Assembly: GCA_002327985.1 (NCBI GenBank)
Contig: DCVM01000098.1
Coordinates: 1-44,570 of the forward strand
Reading direction: 5' to 3'
Source: Syntrophaceae bacterium UBA2188
Lineage (GTDB): Bacteria; Desulfobacterota; BSN033; UBA1163
Length of the DNA: 44,570 nt
In this document: one piece after another, positions 30,076-38,848 of the stretch
Layout of the letters: the number at the start of each line of letters is the position of its first letter
Numbering within the stretch: the stretch's first letter is position 1
Position numbers and translations under genes: made by a program
The notes under the pieces: model-generated
Told to the model about the DNA's origin: nothing
Database searches by the model: none
What the model saw: only the letters and a program-made list of their open reading frames with translations

Positions 30076-31431
30076 TCAATAAATCTTCTTTATTTCAACT
30101 CCACGAAAATAATGTTTTAGGATTTTCTCCGTTGAAAATCCCTTTGTGGCCATGACTGCAGCGCCGATCTGGCAGAGTCCTATGCCATGTCCCCAGCCCG
30201 CCCCATTAAAAATAAATCGATCCCCTTCAATCATCACCACGAATGCACTGCTGTATAGGTGACTCCTGGAGAGCCAACGCCGTATTTCGAGCTCTTTTCC
30301 CACCACGATGCTTTTCTTCGAGCCGACGATTTTCAGCCGGGAGATCCGGCCAGAAGGACCCCGACGAAGAGGCACAATTTTTTGCAGAGTGCCAAAGTCA
30401 GACCCCGTTTTTTTTCGCAGAATTTCCTCCAATTCTTCACGTGAATATTCTATCGTCCAGCGGAAGAAATTTTTTGTCTTGAGGTCAGAGTGGGTAAGGA
30501 TCTTTTCGAGAAGTTGTTCATTTTTTGTGTTGCAATAGGCTTCGGGGTTAGAAAGGATCCAACGAGAAGCTTCTTTCTCCGACCTGATCAATGGATGAGA
30601 GAGGGATGCATCCGAAATACTTTCGAGATACGGAATTCGTTTATCGTCCCAGGCCGTGTCGAACTCCTCTGTGATCCCTCCGCAGGCCTTGGAATATCTG
30701 GCATCACAGATTTTATCTTGAAAGGTAATCGCCATTCCAAAGGTTTCCTCAACAGCTTCTTCAGCCTGTCTGGATACGATCTTTGTTATGCCCTGGTAGC
30801 GCTGGCAATGATCATCTGCGCAGATATCGAAGAGGTCGTGGTCCTCCCGATCATACCAGCGTATTATTTCGTTATTCGTTATCTTGGGTGGTGGTGTAGA
30901 TTCTCCTTCCATTTTTTTCTTGCGATCAATCGCTGCCAGAAGCCAGCTTCGTGATAGGATGGCATGAGCCTTTAAAAAATCCATCGGAGATTTAGGACTC
31001 ATTTCCGAGGAGATCACACTCTTCAGATAATCCTCCAAGGGGATTTCATTGATGGCGGCGATCGTTCCATCCTCACGCGGGCAGAGCATCAGGTCTCCCT
31101 GAAAGGTTTGATCCTCCCTTTTCTCCCAGTGGAACTGGCTCCCGATAGTGACATGAAAGAGAGTAAAAGCTTGTCCTGAGCGCATGGGTTGTTGATGCAG
31201 TCCAAGGATCGAATCTTCTTGACCGGTGAGCCTGATGAACGGGGAATGGCAGATTTCATGACGAGCCTCATCGAAGAGAATGATTTCCCCTTTCATGGCC
31301 TTTGCTGAAAACCGGTTTGAGACAGGACCATAACCCTCCCCATAAAAATGACCATTCAAACAGCCGGAGATTTCCGCCTCCCGATCCATGATCCCCACTG
31401 TGATCTTCGGTTGGTTTTTCACAGACCCCAT
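30076..31431 (-). CDS. SpoIID/LytB-domain protein without a signal peptide
   Basis: A 451-aa protein. The SpoIID domain covers about residues 95-450: LEDYLKSVISSEMSPKSP with the catalytic Glu of SpoIID lytic transglycosylases, LKAHAILSRSWLLAAI, ARYSKACGGITEEF, and the closing NGAGWGHGIGLCQIGAAVMA. SpoIID cuts glycan strands lacking stem peptides. Unusually, there is no signal peptide or membrane helix at the N-terminus (ITVGIMDREAEISGCL), so as annotated the protein is cytoplasmic. ATG 31431 is chosen over TTG 31458. It heads the ampG-murU-amgK run on the same strand, so a role in processing imported murein fragments fits better than sporulation. Confidence 0.85.
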   Translation of the reverse strand: MGSVKNQPKITVGIMDREAEISGCLNGHFYGEGYGPVSNRFSAKAMKGEIILFDEARHEICHSPFIRLTGQEDSILGLHQQPMRSGQAFTLFHVTIGSQFHWEKREDQTFQGDLMLCPREDGTIAAINEIPLEDYLKSVISSEMSPKSPMDFLKAHAILSRSWLLAAIDRKKKMEGESTPPPKITNNEIIRWYDREDHDLFDICADDHCQRYQGITKIVSRQAEEAVEETFGMAITFQDKICDARYSKACGGITEEFDTAWDDKRIPYLESISDASLSHPLIRSEKEASRWILSNPEAYCNTKNEQLLEKILTHSDLKTKNFFRWTIEYSREELEEILRKKTGSDFGTLQKIVPLRRGPSGRISRLKIVGSKKSIVVGKELEIRRWLSRSHLYSSAFVVMIEGDRFIFNGAGWGHGIGLCQIGAAVMATKGFSTEKILKHYFRGVEIKKIY

Positions 31432-31628
31432 TATCCTGGTTCTCGGACCTTTTTTCAAGACCTTCTTACAAAGGTTGAAAGGAGAGGGAGTCTGTTAAAT
31501 GAGGGACCTTTTTTTAAATTCTCACTTCCAAAAAGGGTAAATCATATTATATAATATAAAATATAGAATTAAGATTGGGACATAAAATAGGAGGTTGGGA
31601 AAACTTAAAATAAACAAGGGGGTGCAGG

Positions 31629-32186
31629 ATGGCTAAGGATTCTAAAGAACAAAAGAAACAAAAGGTCATTGAAGTCTTGAATAAGGGGCGTGGCATGGAA
31701 CTGCATGCCATTATTCAGTACATGAACCAGCACTACAATTTAGACGATATGGATTACGGGGATATGGCGGCGAAGGTGAAACTGATAGCGATCGATGAAA
31801 TGCGACATGCAGAAATGTTTGCAGAACGAATTAAAGAATTGGGTGGAGAACCGACCACGGAGCCTGCCGGAAAAGCTGAAAAAGGCCAGAAAGTCCAGGC
31901 TGTTTTTTCATTTGATGCAAAACTCGAGGACGATACCATCGAAGCTTATAATCAATTCCTATTAGTGTGCAGAGAAAACGGAGACAGCACCAGCGTGAAA
32001 ACCTTTGAAGCCATCATCGATGAGGAGCAGGTGCATTATAACTACTTTGACAATGTGAGGGATCACATCGATAAGCTCGGAGAGACCTATCTGGCTCAAA
32101 TCGCCGGAACACCCTCTGCCACAGGTCTGCAGACGCAAGGCTTTGTCGCCAGACAGGGCTCTGCCGCAACCAAGGCAGGTGCTTAG
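31629..32186 (+). CDS. Bacterioferritin/ferritin-like di-iron protein
   Basis: A 185-aa four-helix bundle. The di-iron ligands are seen as MELHAIIQYMNQHY (Glu), AIDEMRHAEMFAERI (E-x-x-H), a Glu in DTIEAYNQF, and DEEQVHYNYFD (E-x-x-H). This is the bacterioferritin/rubrerythrin ligand set. A disordered Ala/Gly/Thr-rich tail of ~35 residues follows the bundle. It stores iron or scavenges peroxide in the cytoplasm. The start ATG follows a G-rich AAGGGGGTG segment. A TATAAT box lies at 31550-31555 without a good -35. It stands alone, diverging from the spoIID-like gene. Confidence 0.88.
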   Translation: MAKDSKEQKKQKVIEVLNKGRGMELHAIIQYMNQHYNLDDMDYGDMAAKVKLIAIDEMRHAEMFAERIKELGGEPTTEPAGKAEKGQKVQAVFSFDAKLEDDTIEAYNQFLLVCRENGDSTSVKTFEAIIDEEQVHYNYFDNVRDHIDKLGETYLAQIAGTPSATGLQTQGFVARQGSAATKAGA

Positions 32187-32298
32187 TGTCGGAAAAAAGA
32201 GTCCCATTAGAAGAGTTTCAACGCCTAATAAAACCATCGAGCGGGTGCGCTTTTCAGCAGGCCGCTCATAGGTAGCGTTACAAAATCTATCAATCAGA

Positions 32299-33795
32299 AT
32301 GAAGCCTCTCACTGTAGTCATCTCTTACGGGCCAGGAACTTCTTTTGAGAAAACTCTTCTTTCCTTTTCCATGTCAGATCTGGTTGATCGTATCTTAATT
32401 GTCAGTCAGGAACCCGTGCATCTGAAAATTCCCAGGTGCCATGTTCTGGTCGCGGAATCCCTCCGGTCACACAAAACACTTGCCTCGATTCTGACTGGAA
32501 TCCGAACAGAGTATTTCCTCTTCCTACCAGGACATCAGCAAATTTCGATGGAGCCTAAAGCCCTGGAGGGAATTTTGAAAAAGGCGGAGGCCACAAAAGC
32601 GGGCCTTATTTATTCGGACTTTTATGACGAAAACAAATATGGGAGGGCCCTTCATCCACTTAATAATTATCTGCCGGGGAGCGTCCGCGATGATTTTGAT
32701 TTCGGCGACATGATCCTCTTCTCCGTTCCTGCCATTCGGAGAGCCATAAAGAAATACGGCCTGTTACCTGATGTTAAATTTGCCGGTCTTTACGATGTTC
32801 GGCTTAAAGTCTCCATTGACCATTCTGTTTATCATCTGCGCAAACCACTCTATACCGTGATTGGGGATGTAGGGGCAATTCATGAATTGCCCTTGCAGGA
32901 AAAGATATTTGTTTATGTCGACCCAGTCAACGAAGCCGTCCAAAAGGAGATGGAGATTGTCTTCACGGATTACTTAAAAAGGATCGGGGCTTATCTGCCA
33001 CCCCACTTTCTCAGAGAGATTGAGCCAACGAAGAAATATTTTCCGGTAGAGGCCTCTGTGGTCATTCCCGTGCGAAACCGGAAAGAAACAATTGTCAAAG
33101 CTGTAAAAAGCGCCCTGTCGCAAAAAACGGATTTCCAATTTAATGTCATGGTCGTGGATAATCACTCGACAGATGGAACAACGTCCGTTCTCTCCGATCT
33201 CGCCAGAAAGCACCCTAATCTGAAGCACATTTTACCAAACAGGACTGATCTTGGGATCGGGGGTTGCTGGAACGAGGCGCTTCACGATGAAGCCTGTGGC
33301 CGCTATGCTGTTCAACTCGATTCAGACGATCTTTACAGTAGCCACCGCACTCTGCAAAAGATGGTCGACCTCTTCCATCAGGGCCATTATGCCATGGTCA
33401 TCGGTTCTTATACCCTTGTCAATTCTAAGTTGAAAGAAATTCCACCCGGTCTTATTGACCACCGCGAATGGACGGACGAGAACGGTCACAACAATGCACT
33501 TCACATCAATGGTCTGGGTGCCCCGCGGGCATTCAATACCAGCCTCATGCAGAAAATCGGATTCGTCAATGTAAGCTACGGTGAGGATTACGCAGCCGAA
33601 CTGCGAATCTGCAGAGAATACCGGATCGGGAGGATCTATGAAAGCCTCTACCTCTGCAGACGCTGGCCGGGCAATACCGATGCCGCTCTCAGTATCGAAG
33701 AGGTCAATCGGAACGATGCGTTCAAGGATAAGATCCGGACCATTGAGATACTTGCCCGACAGAAGATGAATCGAAAGAAAGCTATGCTTTCTTGA
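32299..33795 (+). CDS. Family 2 glycosyltransferase with an extra N-terminal domain
   Basis: A 498-aa protein. Residues ~250-495 are a GT2 (GT-A fold) domain: ASVVIPVRNRKETIVKAVKS, VMVVDNHSTDGTTSV, LDSDDLYSS (the metal-binding D-x-D) and a later YGEDYAAELRI (catalytic-loop E-D). Residues ~1-245 look like a second, weaker GT-A-like domain (VVISYGPGTSFEKTLLSF..., LIYSDFYDEN) without a clear D-x-D. No membrane helix is seen. The next gene encodes a GNAT-DUF4922 fusion, 63 bp on. The sugar and acceptor are unknown. The ribosome site is weak. Confidence 0.85.
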   Translation: MKPLTVVISYGPGTSFEKTLLSFSMSDLVDRILIVSQEPVHLKIPRCHVLVAESLRSHKTLASILTGIRTEYFLFLPGHQQISMEPKALEGILKKAEATKAGLIYSDFYDENKYGRALHPLNNYLPGSVRDDFDFGDMILFSVPAIRRAIKKYGLLPDVKFAGLYDVRLKVSIDHSVYHLRKPLYTVIGDVGAIHELPLQEKIFVYVDPVNEAVQKEMEIVFTDYLKRIGAYLPPHFLREIEPTKKYFPVEASVVIPVRNRKETIVKAVKSALSQKTDFQFNVMVVDNHSTDGTTSVLSDLARKHPNLKHILPNRTDLGIGGCWNEALHDEACGRYAVQLDSDDLYSSHRTLQKMVDLFHQGHYAMVIGSYTLVNSKLKEIPPGLIDHREWTDENGHNNALHINGLGAPRAFNTSLMQKIGFVNVSYGEDYAAELRICREYRIGRIYESLYLCRRWPGNTDAALSIEEVNRNDAFKDKIRTIEILARQKMNRKKAMLS

Positions 33796-33858
33796 TTACA
33801 CAGATTTGCAAAAAGGATTACCCTGATCTGTTTCATAAAACAAGAATGACCAACAGGT

Positions 33859-35343
33859 ATGGGAATCATCATTCGAGCCTGGCAAAAAAGTGATCTTACG
33901 TCAATCCGCAACATAACCTGGCAGTCCTGGATCTCTGCGTATTCGAGCTTTATTCCCGAAAGCGACCTCAAGTCGTATTTTGACATTCATTATACGGAAG
34001 TCGCCCTTCACCATATGTTAGACGACCCGTTCATGTATGGTTTCATTGGAGAGATGGATGGTCACATTGCTGGTTACGCACGACTTTTTTTCAACCAAGG
34101 TGAGAATCGCCTCTACATCCCTTCCTTCTATTTTCTTCCTGAATTCCAGGGGCAAGGGATAGGCACGATGCTTATGGAGTCGGTGGAAGCATTTGCAATA
34201 AAAAAGGGGGCCCCTGAGCTCTGGATCGGCGTGATGTTGAAAAACAAGAAGGCCCTCAACTTATACAGGAAGGTGGGTTTTCTATTTGTCCGGGAAGAAC
34301 CTTTCACCATGGGAAAAACTACGGTGAGCCATCTCATCGGTTACAAGAAATTGGGGAAGAACACATTTCTAAATGAGAAGAGTTATGCCATCTACGATGA
34401 GAGAAGAAGCCTCCCGGAGCTTTATATCGAGCTCCTTTCAAATCAAAAAAAAGATTGGCACGAACTTCGAGAAGGCTACGAATCACTGAAGCATACAAGG
34501 GAGAGGGCTTTATCATGCAGGGGGTTTAATGTTCGCCTTCAGTACAATCCGAGAAGGATCAAAAGCAGTATGGCCGAGGTAGACAAAAAAAACATGACCG
34601 AGCGGCAATGTTTTCTCTGCTTGGATCACCTTCCGCAAAGTCAGCAAGGGATCCTCTACCGAAATGATTATCTCATCCTTTGCAATCCCATGCCCGTTTT
34701 CTCCGCTCACTTCACTATTTCCCATTTAGATCATCGCCATCAGGAAATCGATGAAAGTATTGATACTTTTCTTGCGCTTATGGAGGAGCTTGGTCCTAGC
34801 TGGATGGTCCTATATAATGGACCCCGATGCGGTGCTTCCGCACCGGATCACCTTCATTTTCAAACAGCACCATCGGGCCAGATGCCGATTGAGAAAGAAA
34901 TCCAGGAGGAGAAACGACTGACTCTGATGACACAGGTTGATGGTGGTGGCCTCTACCACGCAAAAAAACTGGGACGTGAAGTCATCCTCTTGGAAGGAGA
35001 TGATCCGAGCATCGTAGGAAGTGCTTTCAAAGGGTTTCTGAACGGATTAAAAATGGTCCTTCATATCGATGAGGAACCCATGGTGAATGTCATCGGCCTC
35101 TATCAAGAAAATAAATGGCGTCTCGTGTTCTTTCTGCGCCGAAAACACCGCCCCAACGCCTTTTTTAAAGAAGGGGATGAAAGGATGGTGGTGAGCCCGG
35201 GGGTGATCGATATGGGGGGCTTGCTGATCACCCCTGTGGAAAGAGATTTCAATCGTCTTGATACATTGGCGGTAGAGTCCATTTACAGAGAAGTATCTCT
35301 GGAAGGAGAGGTAGTGAAAAAGGTCATTGACACCATGGGATAG
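33859..35343 (+). CDS. GNAT acetyltransferase fused to a DUF4922 (HIT/GalT-like) domain
   Basis: A 494-aa two-domain protein. Residues ~1-165 are a GNAT N-acetyltransferase, with acetyl-CoA motif A as FQGQGIGTMLMESVEAFA and NKKALNLYRKVGF. Residues ~215-494 are DUF4922, a nucleotide phosphorylase/transferase-like domain: RQCFLCLDHLP (C-x-x-C), HFTISHLDHRHQ, and the histidine-triad-like motif SAPDHLHFQT. The HIT/GalT superfamily catalyses nucleotidyl or phosphoryl transfer through this His. Fusion with an acetyltransferase suggests acting on an amino-sugar nucleotide or phosphate. It follows a GT2 gene and lies opposite the cell-wall salvage genes. Function inferred; fusion seen directly. Confidence 0.78.
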   Translation: MGIIIRAWQKSDLTSIRNITWQSWISAYSSFIPESDLKSYFDIHYTEVALHHMLDDPFMYGFIGEMDGHIAGYARLFFNQGENRLYIPSFYFLPEFQGQGIGTMLMESVEAFAIKKGAPELWIGVMLKNKKALNLYRKVGFLFVREEPFTMGKTTVSHLIGYKKLGKNTFLNEKSYAIYDERRSLPELYIELLSNQKKDWHELREGYESLKHTRERALSCRGFNVRLQYNPRRIKSSMAEVDKKNMTERQCFLCLDHLPQSQQGILYRNDYLILCNPMPVFSAHFTISHLDHRHQEIDESIDTFLALMEELGPSWMVLYNGPRCGASAPDHLHFQTAPSGQMPIEKEIQEEKRLTLMTQVDGGGLYHAKKLGREVILLEGDDPSIVGSAFKGFLNGLKMVLHIDEEPMVNVIGLYQENKWRLVFFLRRKHRPNAFFKEGDERMVVSPGVIDMGGLLITPVERDFNRLDTLAVESIYREVSLEGEVVKKVIDTMG

Positions 35344-35374
35344 TTTTACATAAAAATAGTAAAAAAGGTGGGTG

Positions 35375-35402
35375 TTTCGGGCTTCGATTTTCGAATTTCG
35401 GA
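35375..35402. repeat. Heptad array, TTTCG type
   Basis: Four 7-bp units: TTTCGGG, CTTCGAT, then two more starting TTTCG. It lies between two convergent genes. Confidence 0.6.
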
Positions 35403-35415
35403 TTTATCAATACTA

Positions 35416-36360
35416 TTAGTATCCCTTATTCCTATTAACCAGATTGACGAAAGGATCCCCTTTTACCCAGCGTTCATAATTTCTAACAAATTCATCACTG
35501 ATCTCCCCGGGCAAATTGATACCTGAGACATGGGGGGTGATGATCACATTCTTCATGCCCCAGAGCGTGCTCTTGGGTGAAAGCGGCTCCTTCTCAAAAA
35601 CATCGAGGATCGCATGGATTTTTTTAGTTCGGAGAACCTTTATCAGCGCCTTTTCATCGACCGTTTTTCCTCTCCCGATGCTGAAGAAAAAAGCTCCTTC
35701 CTTCATCACGTTGAGCTCCCCTTCTCCCAGAATGTGATAAGTGGCTGGGGTAAGCGGAAGAACGTTGATGAGGTAATCTGCCAGTGGAATCATTCTTTTG
35801 AGATCATCTGGTCCATAAACCTGATCGACGTCCACCATGGGCCCGGGAATTCTTTTTATACCGAGGACATTCATCCCGAACTGTTTCCCTCTTTTTGCAA
35901 TTTCCTTTCCCACGGAGCCCAAGCCCAAAATCCCCAAGCCCTTCCCTCTCAGTCGTTGCGGTCTCACCCGATCCCAAACCTTTTTTCTTTGATCTTTCAA
36001 ATGCTTGGCTACATATCGATTAACATAAAGGAGATAGGCAAAGACATATTCAGCCATCATCTCACCATAAACGGTTGCCTTGGTAAGAATCACGGTTCCA
36101 GGGAGATAAGGGTTTTTGACAAGGTCTTCGTTCCCTGCCCCAATCGAAGAAAACCATTTCAATTGCCTGGCTCGTTTCAGGACCTCATCTGGAATTTGCC
36201 ACGCGAGAATGATCTCGGCCTCTTCTACAAAACCAATTGCTTCCTTGGGGTGAGCGGCCGAATGTATTTTTAATTGTGGCAATCTTTCCGAAATAATTTT
36301 TTCATAGCGTTTAGAATCGGAATGATAGATAAGGAGTTTGTGGAAGATTTGTGATGCCAT
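35416..36360 (-). CDS. D-2-hydroxyacid dehydrogenase, GhrA/SerA-like
   Basis: A 314-aa NAD(P)-dependent enzyme. The dinucleotide motif is LGILGLGSVGKEIAKRGKQ. The catalytic residues are Arg in SIGRGKTVDE, Glu in FEKEPLSPKS and His in ITPHVSG. The N-terminal half is typical of glyoxylate/hydroxypyruvate reductases (WFSSIGAGNEDLVKNPYL). It is not close to the enzyme at 20236 in its N-terminal region, so the two are not a recent duplication. It is monocistronic, with no ribosome site stronger than a weak purine run. Substrate unassigned. Confidence 0.88.
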   Translation of the reverse strand: MASQIFHKLLIYHSDSKRYEKIISERLPQLKIHSAAHPKEAIGFVEEAEIILAWQIPDEVLKRARQLKWFSSIGAGNEDLVKNPYLPGTVILTKATVYGEMMAEYVFAYLLYVNRYVAKHLKDQRKKVWDRVRPQRLRGKGLGILGLGSVGKEIAKRGKQFGMNVLGIKRIPGPMVDVDQVYGPDDLKRMIPLADYLINVLPLTPATYHILGEGELNVMKEGAFFFSIGRGKTVDEKALIKVLRTKKIHAILDVFEKEPLSPKSTLWGMKNVIITPHVSGINLPGEISDEFVRNYERWVKGDPFVNLVNRNKGY

Positions 36361-36409
36361 AGAATATCAAATCTTTATAGCCCAAGAGATCAAAAAAAAT
36401 CAATCCTGT

Positions 36410-36438
36410 TTGACAAATTTTATCGTCCTCAATAGAAT
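36410..36438 (+). promoter_or_regulatory. Promoter for the Nudix gene
   Basis: TTGACA (36410-36415), 17-bp spacer, TAGAAT (36433-36438), 41 bp before the Nudix ATG. Confidence 0.7.
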
Positions 36439-36479
36439 AGAGTTTCTTAGCATTCCCTTCACGGATAAGGAGATACCCA

Positions 36480-37052
36480 ATGATCAAACCCTGGAAACGA
36501 ATTCGATCAAAACCTTCTCAATCTTTCCGTGTATTCTCAATACGTACCGATACAACGATTTCTCCCCGGACAGGGAGGAAACATGACTTCTATATCCTCG
36601 AATCGAGGGACTGGATTAATATCATTCCCCTTACCGATGATGATAAGGTTGTCATGATTAGGCAATACCGCCATGGTTCCAGGGGAGTCACCCTCGAAAT
36701 ACCCGGAGGGCTGGTGGACCCTGGAGATACTCCTAAAAGAGCAGCAATTCGCGAATTATTAGAAGAAACAGGTTGTCAGGCAAAAAAATGGTTGAAAATC
36801 GGAGCCGTCAATCCAAACCCAGCGCTTTTCAACAATCGCTGTTATACTTTTCTGGCTCAAGGCATCAAGAAAATGGCGGACCCTGAACCCGATCAGACCG
36901 AAGACATCGAAGTGACGCTCGTCCCGTTGAAGAGAATTCCTGGACTCATTCTAAAAGGTAAAATTGACCACGCCATGGTAATCACAGCATTTTGCCATTA
37001 TTTTCTTCAGCACCCTGATGTCTTCCGAAAGGCCTATCCTCTACTGGCTTAA
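36480..37052 (+). CDS. Nudix hydrolase, ADP-ribose pyrophosphatase type
   Basis: A 190-aa Nudix hydrolase. The Nudix box is GGLVDPGDTPKRAAIRELLE followed by ETG, matching G-x5-E-x7-R-E-x2-E-E-x-G, except that Asp stands where the first Glu is usual; the catalytic R-E-x-x-E-E is intact. VVMIRQYRHGSRGVTLEIPGG is the typical NudF approach strand. It likely hydrolyses ADP-ribose or a related nucleotide sugar. ATG 36480 has AAGGAGA upstream. Its last codons overlap the end of the convergent EamA transporter gene by 12 bp. Confidence 0.88.
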   Translation: MIKPWKRIRSKPSQSFRVFSIRTDTTISPRTGRKHDFYILESRDWINIIPLTDDDKVVMIRQYRHGSRGVTLEIPGGLVDPGDTPKRAAIRELLEETGCQAKKWLKIGAVNPNPALFNNRCYTFLAQGIKKMADPEPDQTEDIEVTLVPLKRIPGLILKGKIDHAMVITAFCHYFLQHPDVFRKAYPLLA

Positions 37053-37913
37053 ACCAATAGAAAAGACACCGAAAAAGATCAGTACCGCCCCTATGATTTT
37101 ATGGAGACCATGACTTTCCCGCAACCAGAGCGTTCCGTAAAGGGCTGAGAAGAGGATGCCTGACTCACGAAGGGCTACGATGTAGCTGATTTGGCTCATT
37201 TGCATAGCAAAAAGGACTAATAAATAAGTAAATAATGCCAAGAAACCGACTGCCAAGATAGCAGGGCGATTCTTTCGCCATTCTTCAAATAATAAGCCTC
37301 GCTTTTTCATCAAAACATATGGGGATAGAAGGATGAAAGCCCCTACAAACATTAAGTAGACATAGACGGGTGGATAGACATTGCTCACGCCTATCTTATC
37401 AACAAGAGAATAAAAGACAATGGTCCCCCCTGTGCCAAGGGCCCACAAGGAAGAACGACTTTTGAGCATCAGAAAGGGTAACAGAACCATCTTCCGAGAA
37501 AAGGAGGTAAGGTGAAGTACATAAACACCCAAAATAATTAACCCGATCCCGATGATGCCGGGCAAGGAAAGCTGCTCTTTAATCAATCCTATTGCGAAAA
37601 AGGGGACCAAAAAAGGCCCCATTCCCCGAGCAAGGGGATAGACCACTGACAAATCCCCTACTTCATAAGCCATACCCAGGAATCCAAAATAGAAGGCGTG
37701 TAATATACTGGTTGCTGTGATACAGGTCCATCCAACCTTTGTGATGATGATCTGATTCCAAAAATAGAGAAACATTGGAAAGTATAAAATTCCGCTGATG
37801 AGCAAAAACCACCAGACGAAGACGAGCTTCACCTGACTTCTCTTGGTTAAATAGTTCCAAGTAGCATGTAAAAAGGCGGCTGTGAGTACGAGACCTAACG
37901 CTATCCCACTCAT
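37041..37913 (-). CDS. EamA/DMT-superfamily transporter
   Basis: A 290-aa membrane protein with ten predicted helices in two EamA repeats. The start is ATG 37913, AGGAAAG upstream; the longer frame before it has no ribosome site. Repeat 1 covers ~1-140 and ends with PLARGMGPFLVPFFAIGLIKEQLSLPGIIGIGLIILGVYVL (given here as a family pattern: P-L-x-R, then E-x-L-x-x-x-x-x-x-G). Repeat 2 covers ~150-290 and ends with LWLRESHGLHKIIGAVLIFFGV. These exporters move metabolites or drugs; the substrate cannot be told. The gene is convergent with the Nudix gene and shares its 3' end. Confidence 0.87.
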   Translation of the reverse strand: MSGIALGLVLTAAFLHATWNYLTKRSQVKLVFVWWFLLISGILYFPMFLYFWNQIIITKVGWTCITATSILHAFYFGFLGMAYEVGDLSVVYPLARGMGPFLVPFFAIGLIKEQLSLPGIIGIGLIILGVYVLHLTSFSRKMVLLPFLMLKSRSSLWALGTGGTIVFYSLVDKIGVSNVYPPVYVYLMFVGAFILLSPYVLMKKRGLLFEEWRKNRPAILAVGFLALFTYLLVLFAMQMSQISYIVALRESGILFSALYGTLWLRESHGLHKIIGAVLIFFGVFSIGLSQ

Positions 37914-37993
37914 AAAATTCTTTCCTGAAACCAATCCCCCCTTCAAAAAAATGAATTTTCCATTTGGCTTCTGGTCTTTTTATTTCCAAAGAG

Positions 37994-38022
37994 TATACAC
38001 ATTTTGAGCACTGTGATACAAT
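37994..38022 (+). promoter_or_regulatory. Extended -10 promoter for the deacetylase operon
   Basis: TATACA (37994-37999), 17-bp spacer, TACAAT (38017-38022) with TGA just before it. The deacetylase ATG is at 38065. Confidence 0.5.
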
Positions 38023-38064
38023 AGTTTAAAATTCCAACACTTCATTACGGAGAAAACCAAAGCT

Positions 38065-38820
38065 ATGAAAATCATCTTTCATCCACGATTTTATGAAGTC
38101 TACACCTCTGATCCGGCAGCGGCTTCAGGAAGAATGGAACCCATGGTAAAAGCATTGGAGAAAGAGTATGAATTCATCGAGCCGGGGTCCGCTTCAGAGA
38201 GGGATCTGGAGAGGGTTCATGGAAAGACCCATATCCAATTCGTCAAAAGGGAGCCTCAGGTCTATGAAGTGGGAAGCCTCGCAGCGGGCGGGGCCATTCT
38301 GGCAGCCGAAATGGCCTTTGAAGGTCAACCTGCTTTCGGTTTGATCCGACCTCCAGGACACCATGCCAGCCCCCATTCCTGTTGGGGGTTCTGTTACTTT
38401 AATAATATAGCCATTGCTGTCAAAAAATTGATCAGTGAGGAGAAGATCAAAAGCGCACTGATTCTCGATTTTGACCTTCATTACGGGGATGGTACCTCCA
38501 ATACCTTCGGCGGGTTACCATCAGTAAGCTATTTTCATCCTGAAGGACCCCACCGTGAGGGATTCTTAGAAGAGGTGAAACGATGTCTTCAAACAGAAAA
38601 ACCTTTTGACCTCATCGCCATCTCTGCCGGATTTGATCGTCACGAAGAGGATTGGGGAGGGCTGCTCAAAACCGAGGATTATTTTACCATCGGAAAATGG
38701 GCCAAAGAAGCCTCTCTTGAAAGATGCCAGGGAAGAAGATTTGGCGTGCTTGAGGGAGGCTATAACCACACCGTTCTTGGAAGAAATGTAAAGAGTTTCC
38801 TCCAAGGATTGAGGGATTGA
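38065..38820 (+). CDS. Histone-deacetylase-family (HDAC/AcuC-like) deacylase
   Basis: A 251-aa, short member of the zinc-dependent arginase/deacetylase family. It keeps the active-site signatures: RPPGHHASPHSCWGFCYFNN (charge-relay His pair), LDFDLHYGDGT (Asp and His zinc ligands), SAGFDRHEEDWGGLLKTEDY (third zinc ligand Asp) and LEGGYN with the catalytic Tyr. Family members remove acetyl groups from lysine, polyamines or small acetylated amines. Usual bacterial length is 300-380 aa, so this one is compact at the N-terminus. It shares an operon with a UPF0261 protein 28 bp downstream. Substrate unknown. Confidence 0.9.
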   Translation: MKIIFHPRFYEVYTSDPAAASGRMEPMVKALEKEYEFIEPGSASERDLERVHGKTHIQFVKREPQVYEVGSLAAGGAILAAEMAFEGQPAFGLIRPPGHHASPHSCWGFCYFNNIAIAVKKLISEEKIKSALILDFDLHYGDGTSNTFGGLPSVSYFHPEGPHREGFLEEVKRCLQTEKPFDLIAISAGFDRHEEDWGGLLKTEDYFTIGKWAKEASLERCQGRRFGVLEGGYNHTVLGRNVKSFLQGLRD

Positions 38821-38848
38821 TAAAAAGATGCCGGAGGAAGGATAAAGT

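Noticed and set aside
31541..31570. TATAAT-like boxes before the bacterioferritin gene, also considered as a Fur box
   Set aside because: The -35 region is poor and the run lacks the 19-bp Fur palindrome; only the -10-like box is mentioned with the gene.
35614..36273. A 219-codon plus-strand open frame
   Set aside because: Antisense to the well-supported hydroxyacid dehydrogenase; no start signal or domain.
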